Shown: positions 38,554-50,991, numbered from the stretch's first letter. The stretch is DNA of 64,000 nt from Clitopilus passeckerianus (GCA_944990035.1 CALYLX010000135.1:62001-126000), one strand, 5' to 3'. The notes: generated by a model from the sequence alone, not told the origin. A program made the numbers and translations.

Positions 38554-39613
38554 ATGTCTACAGCGCACAGGCCGACATGGGACCCAGCACAAGCCAGGGA
38601 TGTCAAGGGTGGCTCCAGGCAATTCTCTGTGAGGGACATGGCCTCACATACGAAACTCAAATTTCGGTGAGTACAGCTGTGCGTTTGGCCAATGGCCAGC
38701 TGCTCAAGGTTTTCTGCAGTCAAGTAGGCCAAACATCCACAGACGAGGTGAAGAAAAGGGACTTGAGGGCTGAGCTTCTGGCTGCCGAACAGGAGGCTAA
38801 GAACAAGAAGCGAAAGGCCGAAGGCAAACCACCGCTACCAATCGAAGGGGCCACCGGCAACGCTGCCGTCGAGGACGACGAGGCCAACAAACGAAGAAAA
38901 TTGCTTCAAGAGGCCCTCGAACTTGATAAAGACGACGATGACGACTCGGTCTCTGAAAACGGTGACGCCAAAGCCGAAAAGAAGGAGAAGGCATCCGAGG
39001 ACAGGCACGTTCCATTCAGCATCACGCGCGGCTTGCAAGCTAAGGCATCCCGTTTGTTTTCAGCGAGGAAGAAGAGGATTCAGATGAAGACGACGATGAA
39101 GACGACACAGCTGAGCTTCTCCGGGAGCTGGAGAAGATTAAGCGTGAACGAGCGGAGGAAAAGGCGAGACAGGAAGCTGAGCAGTCTGCGAGCACTGCCG
39201 CAGAAAGAGAACGAGAGGTTGCTACAGGAAATCCTCTCCTCAACCTGGCCGCAGCACTCGGGCAGCAGTCGCCAGGCTTAAGTACTACTGCACCAGGCAC
39301 TTTCTCAGTAAAGAGACGGTGGGACGACGGTATGCTGTGGGTACCCTTACTTCCGTATTCTCGGCTCATTTACTCTTTCTTTTAGATCTAATTTTCAAGA
39401 ACCAAGCCATGAATCAGAAGGACAAAAGTCAAGGGAATTTTGTCAACGATCTCCTCCGAACGGAGTTCCACAAGTGTGTATCTCATGTTGCACTCCAGGC
39501 TTGAAACTGATCATCTTTACGCTCACCAGAAAATTCATGGGCAGGTTTATCAAGGTTTGTTTCTTCACCAGAATTCATATTTTCATATTCTAACGCAAAA
39601 ACTCGTGCAGTAA
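38554..39613 (+). CDS. CWC15: Pre-mRNA-splicing factor CWC15 (Cwf15)
   Basis: Six exons: 38554-38666, 38720-39004, 39064-39329, 39386-39473, 39530-39554 and 39611-39613. They give 259 residues in consistent phase. The N-terminus 'MSTAHRPTWDPAQAR' and the C-terminus ('GNFVNDLLRTEFHKKFMGRF', then IK) are CWC15 hallmarks. Between them lie a Lys/Arg/Asp/Glu-rich middle and an acidic run. CWC15 is a component of the Prp19/NineTeen complex and of activated spliceosomes. Two oddities: intron 2 (39005-39063) begins with GC, and that donor is needed to keep phase. The last intron (39555-39610) lies immediately before the stop codon, so the final coding exon is just TAA. Unspliced, that end would add about a dozen unrelated residues. 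It converges on the pseudouridine synthase gene, with 96 bases between stops. Confidence 0.9.
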
Positions 39614-39709
39614 ACCATTGTACATTACCTGTTGTGACATTAGGACTATGGATAATACCATTATGATGATAACCCCGTCTACGATTTATACGCAAGTGAA
39701 CGACATCCA

Positions 39710-42015
39710 CTAATCAGACCTATCCCAAGACCATCCCTCAGCAGCCCACTCCGGCATCTGCGTCTCGAAAGACCCAAGACTCGTCGTATACCTCAGAGCG
39801 TGTAAAAAGATGTACAGCCGCTCTGGCTTGGGATCCGGGTGCAGGGGGAGGAAGCACTCTGGGCAGTAGAGATTGTCACCCTCAATGACTGCTGTCGTAT
39901 CGGCGGCGGGTTCCATTATGGAGACCTTCTCAAGAGCTTCTTCAATTGTGAGTTGGGGCGGGACTGAATCCGGTGGAGGGTGGGAGGAAAGATCGGGCGT
40001 TGGAGCCGCTGAAGGTGTAACTGCCTCGGAATCTGTGGTAGACGTCAAAGGAGTTAGAGTTACCAAAGTATCACTGCTCGCGAAGCTTCCTTCCGAATCC
40101 ACTGAGGCCGTGGTGGCTATGGTGGTCGGCTCCGATGAGGGATTACCCTCGCTTCGCTGGGAACCTTCTTCAGTACGGTCCTTCCCTGAGCTTGACTTGA
40201 CTTTTGCGATATGTCCACCCCTCGGACGCCTCTGGTTCGGGTGCGGCTTTGGAGGCTCTAGGCCATGGGGAGTCAGGGCACCTTTGGCGCGGAAAACGAT
40301 ATCTCGCCACCGACTCCAGTCTTCATCTTCATCCTAAATTATTTTGAAGTTGATCAACATCTATCAAACTGCCTCCCAAAAATTGAGGATACAAACCTTC
40401 ATATTCCTCAACCTTGTGATGACACCTACAGCTTCACTTGAAAGCGGCACCGGAGACCCCATCCCAATATCCTCTCCTGTCTCTCTGGGAAGGAGCTTGA
40501 TGGCGTCTCCTTCAATGCGAGTTTTTGTAAGAGTTTCCGGGCTGCCACTCTCGTCTGTGAGCGCCTGGAGGTGAGGCGGTGGCGCTGGGGCCGCTCGTTC
40601 TTCGGAGGGAACGATGTCGATACCTCCTTTGCCTCTGTTTTCTCCCTGTGATGATTGATGAGGGAACGAGCGGTGGAACAAATAATTCACTCACCCAGAT
40701 CTTTGTTTCAGAGTATACGGGGTCGTTGGCAATCGGATGCCCCAGGAATTGGAGGTGAACACGGATCTGATGCGCTGAACAGAGATCAAAAGGTGGCAAA
40801 AAGCAAAGTTCGTTTGCAACAACTTACATCTGCCAGTTAGAGGTCGACAATGAACGACAGAGCTATCGGTGTTTGGATCGTAACGAATCAAATTGAAGAC
40901 GGTCTTTGCGGGCTGTGTGAGGCATGAGTGTGCGCTTCTGTGAACGAATTTCGGGGTAATAAGACATACTTTGCCTTCAGGGTGAACGATATTAAGCCCC
41001 ATCTGCCTGTCCACGGTCAAGAGAGGTTCTTCGCATATAGTCTCTTCCCTGTCGGAGAACTGTTATCACGAAGGCCCCAGCATCAAGGAGAGGGCTTGAC
41101 GTACGATGGGAACTTCCCCGACACCTCGCCACATACTCTTTGCCAATTCGTCCGGATGTAAACTCATTTGTGAGCTCTCGAGCGACATCGACGGAGAGGG
41201 GAAGAATCATAAGGCCGGAAGTTAGCCTGTCCAGCCTGTTACAGGCTTCAGCTGGTGTCAGATGCCAAATATGATGATGTATGAAGGACTTACTATACAC
41301 CTTCTTGTATCCAAATTCACCCTCAAGAATGCCGATTAAGGTGTTGCGGAAATAGCGACCTGATGCATGCACTGGCTGTTGGAGATCGGTTAAGCCGAGA
41401 AAGTTTGGGTAAGGAGAGGAATCGGCCGTACAATACTGCCTGGTTTGTCCACAACGATAAAGTTTCTTTCGGTGTCATGATGGATAACTCTAACTGGTGT
41501 TGAAGTAACAGGAGGCTCATGTCTGTGTACCACGTTCCTGCGAAAACGACTCCATGAGCTCGACCACCCTATAGAGAAGGAGAAAAAACGTACTCTAGAC
41601 AATCGCCATCTTGAATGATATGTTTCGGTCCTGCAACCTTTCCATTCACAGTGGTCACGCCAGACTCCAATGCATATCTCTTCAGGAAACGTCAGGTCTC
41701 AATCTGACTTCCACGTTCGTGACCACTCACGTAGTATTCCATAGAACGGTCCCGAAACTCGGTCGATACAACTTCAAGCAACTCCCGTCCAAGCCACCGT
41801 AGCTTCGCCATCGTTGTATATCGGTACCAATACGGTGCAACCTTTTTCAAGCCAGAATTCGGATTAGGTTGAAACGATGCAGCATCCGTCATAGTGTTAC
41901 GAATGAAACTCAGAATATTCCGCTGGAATTGCTCTTCTGGTGAACGTGATATGTGAGGTAAAATCACTCGTGAAGGTCGTGAATTGTTGCTTGTGGTTGA
42001 AGTCCCCTTTAGCAT
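39710..42015 (-). CDS. RluA-family tRNA pseudouridine synthase (Pus9/Rib2-like)
   Basis: A minus-strand gene with about eight exons. In order: '[20 protein letters not shown]', the S4-like RNA-binding part ('[13 protein letters not shown]'), '[18 protein letters not shown]', the catalytic block '[14 protein letters not shown]' (Asp in RLDR is the pseudouridine nucleophile), then '[20 protein letters not shown]' and a long C-terminal extension rich in Ser, Thr and Pro. The extension ends in a small Cys-containing segment ('[20 protein letters not shown]'). Homologues modify uridine 32 of tRNAs. I place the start at the ATG at 42015; the ATG at 41892 (MTDAASFQP) is an alternative. The phase is broken by one base at the G run complementary to 41116-41119. 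With one more G the exon reads 'CRGEVPI' and joins the next exon in phase. Confidence 0.83.
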
Positions 42016-42338
42016 ATGGAAGGGCCAGCTGGCCCGGTGTAGAAGACGATGGCGTATCTTGGAACGGAGCCACGGAGGAAAACTTTTGTTGGCGGATCTG
42101 AACGAGCTCAAGAGTCTACCTCACTGATCGCTGCCAAATTTGGCAAGCCTGCTGGCTTGCAGGGTCGGTTCACCATTTCTTGTACTGGCTTGGTTCGCAA
42201 CTCATGATCTCACACAAGGGCTTGAGTAACACAGACATTCAAAAAGGCTTGAAAATTTGGCGGAAAGATCGATTTTTTGCATGAGCATAGGTAAGGCAAA
42301 ACATATTTGGAACATAATGGACAATAAACTCTAAGAAT
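42016..42338. other. Short intergenic region
   Basis: 323 bases between two genes on the same (minus) strand, holding the 3' end of the unknown gene and the promoter of the pseudouridine synthase. No other feature seen. Confidence 0.5.
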
Positions 42339-43947
42339 TCAACAGACAGCCGAGTACTGGGTATCCCTCATGATCGCTGATGAGATTTCAGCGGTCAGTT
42401 CTCCGACGTCTTTGTTCTATTTGAGCACCAGTCAGTAGGGCGGAGAGTATATAACAATAGCACATACCAACTTCGCTATCTTGACTGTTGTCGACTTCAG
42501 ATCCTCAAGCCCCTCTGCATGCTCAAGATCAAGTACTTTGACTTGCTCGATGGCTGGGGCTGATGCCAAATATTGCGCTTTATAGTTTTCCAAGGTCTGA
42601 ATCATGCTCTGTATCTTGTTCAAGACGCCATCTCCTGGTGAGGTCGCCTTAGGTGGACACAAGGTGACATCAGACGCAATTGAGGTAGTAGGAGAAAAAG
42701 GCCGATCTGGGGAATCAGGGGAGGGTGCATTACTCCTCGAAACTTCCCTGTGCGGCGTCACAGATCTCTCCCATGCCCTGAAAGCAGAATAGCATAAAGA
42801 GATGCTTGGAGGTGGTTCTAGCGTGGCGGTGATTATCTTCAGTCTGCGCTGTTTCTCAGTAGGGAAAGGCTGGTGCCGACGTTGTCGCCTTTTCGTTGTA
42901 ATGCGATGTAGAGTACTCCACTTGTCGCGCTCCTATTAATATTATGATCGTCAGTGCATTGACATCCAACGGGGATGCTAGACGTACATATTTGGGACCG
43001 CGCCGGCTCAAAACACGGTCAACGGATGCTTGTCGTGACGCGTCGTAAGAATGAACAACTTCAGGAATCTTCAAAGCTTCACAGGACAAGGTGTTGCCCG
43101 ACAGAGATGTATACATGGGAAGAGGCATGGTCCTTCCGGAGAAACCATAGGGAGCACCCAAGCTATGGTTTGGGACGACAGCGGCGGCACCCTCAGCTTG
43201 TGCTGGAGTAGCGTCATTGGTAGCCAAGGAGTGCTGTTGAGAGGCAGATTCATACGCTGGTGGTTCACAATACGAGGGCGGTCTTGAATTATTGTAGTTC
43301 TCCGGAACCGTAGCCTGCCAGCTAATCGTCGGGACTGACGAATCAGATACCTCGCACTCGTCGTCAATACACATTTCTTGGCTCGCTGCCCCCATCAATA
43401 CATCCACATCCACATCGTCTTCGTCGGCTAGCATAGGTGACTGCACTCCTTCATTCCCCGAAGGCTTGAAAGAGCCAAAGACTGCGGGGTCGTTGGCGTG
43501 AACTGCTTCTTGGGCAATTTTGTGAAAAACGGAGACAGGTTTGTTGGAGACGCTGACAGAGCATTGTTGGGGTTCCGTATTACTAGGAAGGAGTTGAGGA
43601 GGAACTGGAGTGTCTAGTTCTGGCTCGTGAAAAACGGAAGATTCGCCATAGATGAGTTTGGCTATTGCGTCCTGTTCTTCTCGCCCAAGAAAAGAAAAGG
43701 CATCCGGCTCCGGTTCCAGCTCCAGCGTTAGCGGCCTAGGCGCCGGTGGAGGCTCAATAGGAGACTCTGTATGATCCTCTAATTCATCTTCAACAAGAAG
43801 AACGTGATCTTCGGCCTTCTGAGTCGAGGGGAGTTTCAACGTGACTTTGGGTTTCCCCAGACGGATCGGCTCCTCAGATTCCACAGAGCGTTTCTCAGGC
43901 TTCGGAGCCTTACTTTTGAACCAACGTTTAGGAAGGTTGATTCCCAT
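42339..43947 (-). CDS. Unknown protein with disordered N-terminus and basic C-terminal part
   Basis: Three exons in phase: the first from 43947 to the GTACGT donor near 42986, a middle exon that includes 42761-42471, and a last short exon ending at 42339. The product is roughly 500 residues. The N-terminus is basic ('MGINLPKRWFKSKAPKPEKR'), followed by a long acidic, Pro-rich stretch ('RPLTLELEPEPDAFSFLGRE', 'DEDDVDVDVLMGAA') and a PPxY-like motif ('RPPSYCEPPAYESASQQ'), a possible WW-domain ligand. The C-terminal third is basic ('RDKWSTLHRITTKRRQRRHQ') and helical ('LNKIQSMIQTLENYKAQYL'). I do not recognise a family. The consistent phases across two canonical introns and the strong ATG context (ccATGg) make it likely to be real. 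Confidence 0.6.
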
Positions 43948-46218
43948 GGTTATAAGATGAGTAGAGAAAGAAAGAAAGAGCAAGTAGTGCCAGCCTTGGA
44001 GGGGTTATCAAAATCTGGAGTGTAGGTGAATTGAATAACCCGCCGGCAGGAGGTTGAAAGAAGTAAAGATTCGGTCGTACGTTCCAACAGGAGAGCAGCC
44101 ACTTTATAGATTGGCACACACTAGGGCTGCCTCAGGTTTTATTTTGTCCTGGACCCACGGAATCTGGAGACAGATTGCAACGACGGAGTTATTGTGTTTG
44201 CTCCGCCTTTACGTCAAGAATCAAAGCCTTAGTGATACGAAACCACTAGCGTTTGTTTTTGTAGTGGTTTTGTATATATTCAAGCGGTTGCGTGGCAGTC
44301 GGAAAATAAATAGCAACCATTTGTTCATTGCAGCACGATTCAGAACAAAGAGACGCTTGTCAAGCAGTGAAGCCAACTTAAACGGAGAGTTGCGCCGCCA
44401 AACCCAAACATGCGCAAATCTAGTCAGCGTGACGGTGCCGCAACTGCCACTCATTCTGCGACAGGCTACAGTGCTCGACGCTGGGAAGTACGTTGAAGGG
44501 AGGTCTGGACCTCTTGTTTAGCTCTCAGCGTACCGTCTGTCACCTACACTCGCTTGTAAAGGATACGAAGGCCCCAGGAACCTCAGCCAATGAACATGGA
44601 CCGCGCTTCTCATGCTTTCAACGATACATTTGGCGTATCATATTCCCTGTCAATGTGTTGAACAGGAACGGGCAGTGCTGAGGATCCAGGCTGCCATATT
44701 ACCTTCTTTCTCTGCGTTCGGGATGTCAAGAAAAGTGTTTGATTGACTGCTGCAGCAGACGATCACACCGATCCAATTCGGGCCTGCGTCTTCAAGGCAC
44801 CCCCGTCTGTCAGTTCCGCAGTGCAAGTCGGTGCAACATTCTTGCCCTTTGTTGGTGGAAGGACATGCTCGGAGTAGGTAACTTCATCTGAACCCTCGGA
44901 GATACTCTAATAATCTAAATTACAGACTTCCGTACACTGTTCGGGTTCACCGAGCTATGACATGATGTTTAGTCGGTCTTGGTCTAGTTCCAGCGATCTC
45001 AGACGATTGGCCGACGCTATTCCACATTGTGGTTCCATTCAGTTCTAAGAAAATTCACATCTGTCCCCCGAACCTGCGGCGGCAGTTTTGTTCTCGAGTG
45101 CTCCGAGAAGAAGCCATCTCAATGACATCCTTACGGAGGCTATTCTTTGTTCCTTATTCTGACGGATGTGCCTCCAGCGGCTCCTGCAATCATTCCAAAC
45201 ACTCCGTGTACATGCCGGCGGAAGGACCTCCGACACTGCCGCATCCGACTAAGGATGGTTGTTGGCGGCGAAGAGTAGAAGGGGTGTAATTGGGACATAC
45301 CAAGTGTGCATGGCTCGAGGTCTGACAGGTGGAAGCGAGGCAGGAGTTGTGACATGTGTAAGTCCAGCTTACTCGCTAATGAGATCTCTATCGCTTCTCG
45401 AACTTACTTCCTCGACAGTCTTACCCTTTCACGGCTGTCTGTGTCAATGAATGAGAACTTTACCTTATCTCCGGACGCTACCAAGTCGAGCTGCGCTACA
45501 GAACTGAATGCACCCCGAATCAGGCCAATCTCTTATGTCTGCGTTCCCCTGAGCCATGAGCTCGAACCTGATTTACCAGGCATGGCTTTTCGACCTCGTG
45601 CATCTGCATCTTCAGGCTTGTCACGGCCCCAGCCACTACAATCAAGAACATGATAGCTTTACCCTGTGTACAAGCTTAGACTAGATTGCCCTCCAATTCC
45701 AAGCGAAGCTATGTATCGGAGCGCTTCATTATCGGCTGCCTTAAAATGGTGGTAAATTAAGAGCCGCCAGCTTCTTCGGGTACGCATGGCACATTCTGCC
45801 AATCGCTGAACGCATTACTGAACGTTTCAGGAAAGGCGGCGAGGTCTCAAGAGCTTCTAAACGCATCTGGCGTCTGTGGACGCCCATGGAGGAACATATT
45901 GATATCAAGTTGTGGAAAATCTATGGTGATCGTTGAACAGCCCTCCCACCCGATGCTACTTCAGGTAGGTCAGATCATGTATCGGGAATGTACATGTATT
46001 TTGAGCCTGGTGAATAGAATTCTTGGAACCCAGATGTACACGGCAAAACGATGTTAACCGGCATGTGACAGCTCCATTAGCACCTATTTCCTGGTTCCTC
46101 ACTCGGCCTATGGTGCACGTTTTCTCGGTTGTAGTGTCGCAAACATTGGGTGGAAGCGACATATAAGGCTGTCATGCTTCATAGCTCTTTCCTAACCGCC
46201 ATTTGAGATTAAAACATC
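43948..46218. other. Gene-poor region of 2.3 kb
   Basis: No chain of phase-compatible exons was found. The plus-strand stretch around 45790-45935 stays open for about 45 codons with a plausible amino-acid mix ('YAWHILPIAERITERFRKGG', then 'LWKIYGDR' before a stop). It has no ATG-led exon or partner and may be gene debris. No transposase, reverse transcriptase or terminal repeats seen. Confidence 0.45.
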
Positions 46219-48281
46219 ATGGGCGCTACCCACTCATCCCAGCTACCAAAAGCACGCCAACAAGGGTTCAAACGCCACCGTTCGACTCTCTTCTCGCGAG
46301 CGAGCATTGGCTGCACGTCTGCAGTCTCGTCGGACTCGGATACAGACCAATCCAAGGAATCTTTCACTTTCGTCGACGAAAAGTGTGCTCATGCACGCGA
46401 TCAAGGACGACCAATCTCTACACCACCACCGGCAAGCCAGGTTGTTTACGCACCACCAACCCCTCCCAACAGCGACACCCCACTTGCTGCCGCGTATGCC
46501 TCATTCTTAACCGAATATCCCGGTATTTATCAGCTTTTTAGTCATTTTGGAGAGCTTTCACTAATTAGGCGTCACTAGAGTATCGCCTTACATGGATCTT
46601 GGACTCCTTACGCCGAACGGACTATGGGAGGCTGGAGCGTAGTGGGGAGACCTATGTCGATTACATGGGAGGAGCCCTCTACCCTGAAAGCCTGATAAGG
46701 GTACACATGGATTTCTTGAGTCGGAGTGTCATGGGAAACACGCATTCAGTCAGCAATAGGTGAGTATATGCGCTTGATCTCACCGTTTCCCGCTAACAAC
46801 ACTGATTATCTGATTGTTTCAGCTCAATGTTATCACTCAAATACGCCGAGGAGGCTCGTGCTGCTGTGCTATCCTTCTTCCATGCACCTCCTGAATATAC
46901 CGTGATCTTCACTCCGAATGCCACCGGTGCCCTGAAGCTGGTTGGCGAAGCCTATCCATTTGCGGAGAGTAGCACTTATGTCCTAGGCGCCGATTCCCAT
47001 AATAGTGTAGGTCCAACCTAATTCTAGCCGCTGGGTCATACTGACTAAACTTGGCACAGGTGCATGGGATCAGAGAATATGCCGCCCACCGAGGGGCACA
47101 AGTCAGATACATCGAATCAACATCAAACGGGGGCTTTGATCTATCACTTGCAAAGGTACGGTACGAATTTGATGTTGCGGTGAAGAGAGGCTGATAGCCT
47201 GCGCAGACCGTGTTATCGGAAAATCGACCAAGAGCTAGAGATTTGGCCCCAAGCCTCTTCGCGTTGACGGGCCAATCTAACATATCTAACAGCAAGAATT
47301 CACTTTCAATCATCAAACACGCGGCTTCTTTAGGCTACCATGTCCTATTGGATGCTGCGGCACTGGCGCCCACGTCGGCGTTTTCGCTAAAGGAGCATCA
47401 GGTCGATGCTATGGCGATCTCATTCTATAAGATGTTTGGATTCCCCACAGGAGTCGGCGCTCTGATTGTCAAGAAATCTTTCTTGGAGCAACTAGATCGG
47501 CCATGGTTTGCCGGGGGCACCGTGGACGTTGTCCAAGTACCGGGAACAATTGTGACTCGAGCCCGTGCTCCTCATGAACGATTCGAGGTAAGGATGCAAT
47601 TGGTTCTCAATTGATAATCGCGCTTACGATGTTATTAGGATGGAACGATCAACTACCTGACTTTGCCTGCTATCACGGACGGATTGCAATTCTTATCGGC
47701 ATACCTTCCGTTCCTCCCAGTCCGGCTCTCTGCTCTCCTTCACTACCTCATTGACGGATTGTCGTCACTTCAACATGATAAAACGGGCACTCCAGTGGTT
47801 CGAATCTTGTCGCGAACCCCGAAACGACGAGTGAAGGCAGTCGGAGAGCAGTCGGATACCGGTTCAACACTTTCCTTGCTGTTCTTAGGAGTAAGTACAT
47901 TACTGGCCAGTATGGAGTTCTACTGACCCAAGTTGTTCATAGCCTGACGGAAATATGCTTCCCAACTCATTCGTCGAATGGGCCGCCTCAAAACAACGGA
48001 TATCTCTGAGGACTGGCTGTATGTGCAACCCTGGCGCAGCAGCAGCCCTTCTGGGTATAACAGAACAAATGCGGCAACTATATCCAGGCGTCTGCTTGAA
48101 GGATTTCGAGGCATATGTCGGGCGGGAGTTGGGTGTCGTCAGGATAAGTCTTGGTCTTGCAAGCAACTTTGAAGATGTTTGGAGAGTTCTGCGATTTGCT
48201 TCCATGCTTGCAAACGAAGATGTACGGCAGGTTCTTTGGAAACGCTGGACGGATTCTGTGGGTGTTGGGATGGCCATCTGA
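46219..48281 (+). CDS. PLP-dependent cysteine desulfurase-like protein (molybdenum-cofactor-sulfurase N-terminal type)
   Basis: About seven exons, all in phase, roughly 560 residues. After a variable N-terminus ('MGATHSSQLPKARQQGFKRH') come 'DYMGGALYPESLIRVHMDFL', 'GNTHSVSNSSSMLSLKYAEE' and 'FFHAPPEYTVIFTPNATGAL', a fold-type I aminotransferase start. The PLP-binding Lys is in 'DAMAISFYKMFGFPTGVGAL', and the persulfide-carrying Cys is in 'ISLRTGCMCNPGAAAALLGI'. Both match eukaryotic MoCo sulfurases (Aba3/HxB/MOCOS), which sulfurate the cofactor of xanthine dehydrogenase and aldehyde oxidase. The protein ends after the aminotransferase-like domain, with no C-terminal MOSC domain, and no MOSC-like sequence follows before the convergent P450. 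It may be a stand-alone desulfurase paralogue. One intron begins GTGAGTATATGCGC, a sequence shared with two other genes here. Confidence 0.85.
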
Positions 48282-48585
48282 TCGTGGTCTTGTGGTTTGT
48301 TCTCTATTTTATTCTTTCCTTTCATTCATTCGGAATGTATCGCTTTCGGATTTCGGGCATACTGTATTACAATAGACATCTTACCATTCTTACCTGTACA
48401 TATCTTAAATTTGTATGATTACGACATCCTTTCAATGCAACACTTGCCACTGTTCATATTAGAAAATTCAGTATCATGCGCCACTCTGGTGGACGAATGA
48501 CACCCTCTTTTAGGTACATAATAGTGGACATGCATTGACGACAGCAACAGTTCCGAGACAACAAGAAGGTATAAGGAAAAGTGAC

Positions 48586-50922
48586 TTAGAGAGCCTCTGT
48601 GCCCCTAGAAACAGCGCGGACCCTCAGCGGTACTGATGCACCCTTATGTTCCTGCCCATCAACAATTGGTATCATCACACCCCCATTATCCCTCTGAATC
48701 TTTTCGGCATCAGGCGTCATAGCAAACTCGAATTTGTCAACCAGTTCGACCAAGAAAGATTGCAGCTCAACCATTGCAAACCTCCATCCAATACAGGCCC
48801 TGGATTAAACGTGTTAAAATGTGCTTTAATACAAGCCAAGACATGCACTCACCGAGAGCCTGACGAAAAGCTCATTCTGGGGAAAGGTTCAATGGTTAAT
48901 CAGGAGTAAAGCAGCATGTTTGGAGTACTCACAGATTTCCAATCACTCCTACTGGGACCGTCGCCTTCACCCGCCGCTCTAACCACCGAGATGGATCGAA
49001 CTCATGGGCGTCCTCGCCAAAAATGTCTTTGTTTCTTAACAATGGCATTATAAGAATGGATGTAAAGCCGAGAGGAAGCTCAAGTACCTGTTATACGCCT
49101 GGACTGAGATGACGATCCGCTGGTCTTTGGCAACCGGGAGTTCCGTAATTTCTTTGCCGTTGATGTCCAGGAATGGTTTTGACAATGGGAGGACCTCGTC
49201 TCTCATGGGCCGACGGAACATCAATGAAGCGACAGCATGTATGCGCAGGGATTCCTATCTTTAGATTAAACATAGGTCGCCCATCGTTGGTCAGATAACT
49301 CACCCTCAGCACGGCATCCAAGTATGGCATGCTGTCGAAATCCTTGGCAGTAAAGTCTGTTTCCCCGCGTTGATCAATGATATTCTGCCTTTCGTGTATC
49401 TCTTGTCTGAGCTTCTGCTGTACATCAGGGTGGCGAGCCAGCTCCAGGAGCATCCAGTTGAGAGTATTTGCCGTAGTGTCATGTCCCGCAAGAAGGATTG
49501 TTCTAAGACGGAATGAGTTGCCAAAAGAGGGGTTTCGCAACAGATTAACGTACCGCATCTGCGATATCAACTCTATGTCCGTCATTTTGGTGTTCTCGTT
49601 CTCAGAGGCATTGGCTTGAACTGCGTCACGGTGAGTATTGAGTTAAGTCAAATTGTTCCGGAAGAACGACTCACCCAACATTGTCAATATGTCCTTCTTC
49701 GCCTTTCCCTCCGCTATCGCCTCTGTCTTGCATTTGATCAGGTCGCGGGCAATAGAATCGGCCGTCTCCCCCAGTTCTCGTAGTCGCACCAATCTCGGGC
49801 TAGACGAATGGTCTGCCATCCACGAGACAAACGATGCAGGCAAGTAGCGAGAAAAATTGGTGGCAAAGATTTGTCCCGTTGATGCTTTCCCTAGAGCGTC
49901 GAAGCTGGAAGGCCACCATCAGTTCCAGCCAGATCATGGTACAGAATCGTCAAAGGTCATACAGTACGTTCTCGTAGATTTTAGCAAGCTCGCTATCGTC
50001 GTCGTCCATGGTCTTGAAGCTATAATCAAAAGCCGCTGCGCCAATAGTTAGCACCCGGTGAGTTATTTGATTCATCTAGAGATACCTACTTTTACCAATC
50101 GAGTCAAGGGTAGCACGGTTAAGCCAGGGTGGTATATCGATGACAGGGAACTCCTCCGAGGAACCAGCAATTATTGAAGTCCAGCGATCAGAAAGCTAGC
50201 ATGTACTTAGTATCGCTTTCTATAGTTTGCGTAAAGACACTTACCTTTCGAGCATCATGTTGGAAGATAGGGATACAAGCTTTCGCGACTGGAAAGCCGA
50301 AACCAGGCAACATAACCTTCCTATGTCGTTTGTGGATATCACCTAGCACATCGCCAATACTTCAGTCTAAGTATCAGCTTGTTCAGAGCAATTAGTTCCG
50401 TACCGTCTGCCCATAAGATCCCATAGCCTGTAGCCAAGCGAGATATCTCGACTCTTTCTGGCAGTTTCTGGAAGTTGTACCCGGATGTCTGGTAGATATA
50501 CTGGAGGGCTTTGGGGTCCGATATTAGCAAAACGTCCTCCTGTCAATCGTTTCCATGAGCCAGGTGGAAGAATGGGAGTAGAATTCGTGATTACCCCAAG
50601 GATTGACCTAAGTTTGACGACGTTCCCATATTGCGCCGTCCACTTCCATTCTGCCTGAGTAGGTGGACCGGATGAACATTTGTAAGAAACAAGGAGTTGA
50701 AGTGTTCTACCTCCCCCGCTTGAGATTGAAATAGCTCCCTATAATTTCCTAGAACACGGTTATCACCACGTTGCTTGGCATTCAATGACATGCCTTACCT
50801 AGAAGGAAGGACTCAGGTTTCGGTCCAGGAACATGGGCAATAGATATCCTCCTCAGGCGTTTATACAGCTTATACAAGATCCACGAAGCTGATATGACCG
50901 AGAAAGAGAGTAGCTTGCCCAT
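48586..50922 (-). CDS. Cytochrome P450 monooxygenase, copy 1 of a tandem pair
   Basis: A minus-strand gene with more than ten short exons. It has an N-terminal membrane anchor ('MGKLLSFSVISASWILYKLY') and the Pro-rich hinge 'HVPGPKPESFLLG'. The I-helix oxygen-binding motif is 'LLAGHDTTANTLNWMLLEL', the K-helix ExxR is in 'ESLRIHAVASLMFRRPMRDE', and the haem loop is 'MSFSSGSRACIGWRFAMVEL' with the Cys ligand, split across two exons. These are the full set of class II microsomal P450 motifs, so the gene looks active. It would hydroxylate or epoxidise a lipophilic substrate in the endoplasmic reticulum with a P450 reductase as partner. It is closely related to the next P450 and transcribed in the same direction. 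I cannot place the family. Confidence 0.9.
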
Positions 50923-50981
50923 GACGATACGACGATAGTGAGTTCAGCAACAAAGAAGGATGCCAATCCTAAGCTTCTGTC

Positions 50982-50991
50982 TTTATATATA
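50982..50991 (-). promoter_or_regulatory. TATA box of P450 copy 1
   Basis: TATATATAAA on the minus strand, about 60 bases upstream of the start codon at 50922. A matching element precedes the second P450. Confidence 0.55.

Noticed and set aside
39483..39710. Minus-strand ORF between CWC15 and the pseudouridine synthase
   Set aside because: It lies antisense to the last CWC15 exons and introns, and the pseudouridine synthase already has a natural stop at 39710.
43948..46218. Transposable element in the gene-poor region
   Set aside because: No reverse transcriptase, integrase or transposase motif, no long terminal or inverted repeats and no target-site duplication could be seen.
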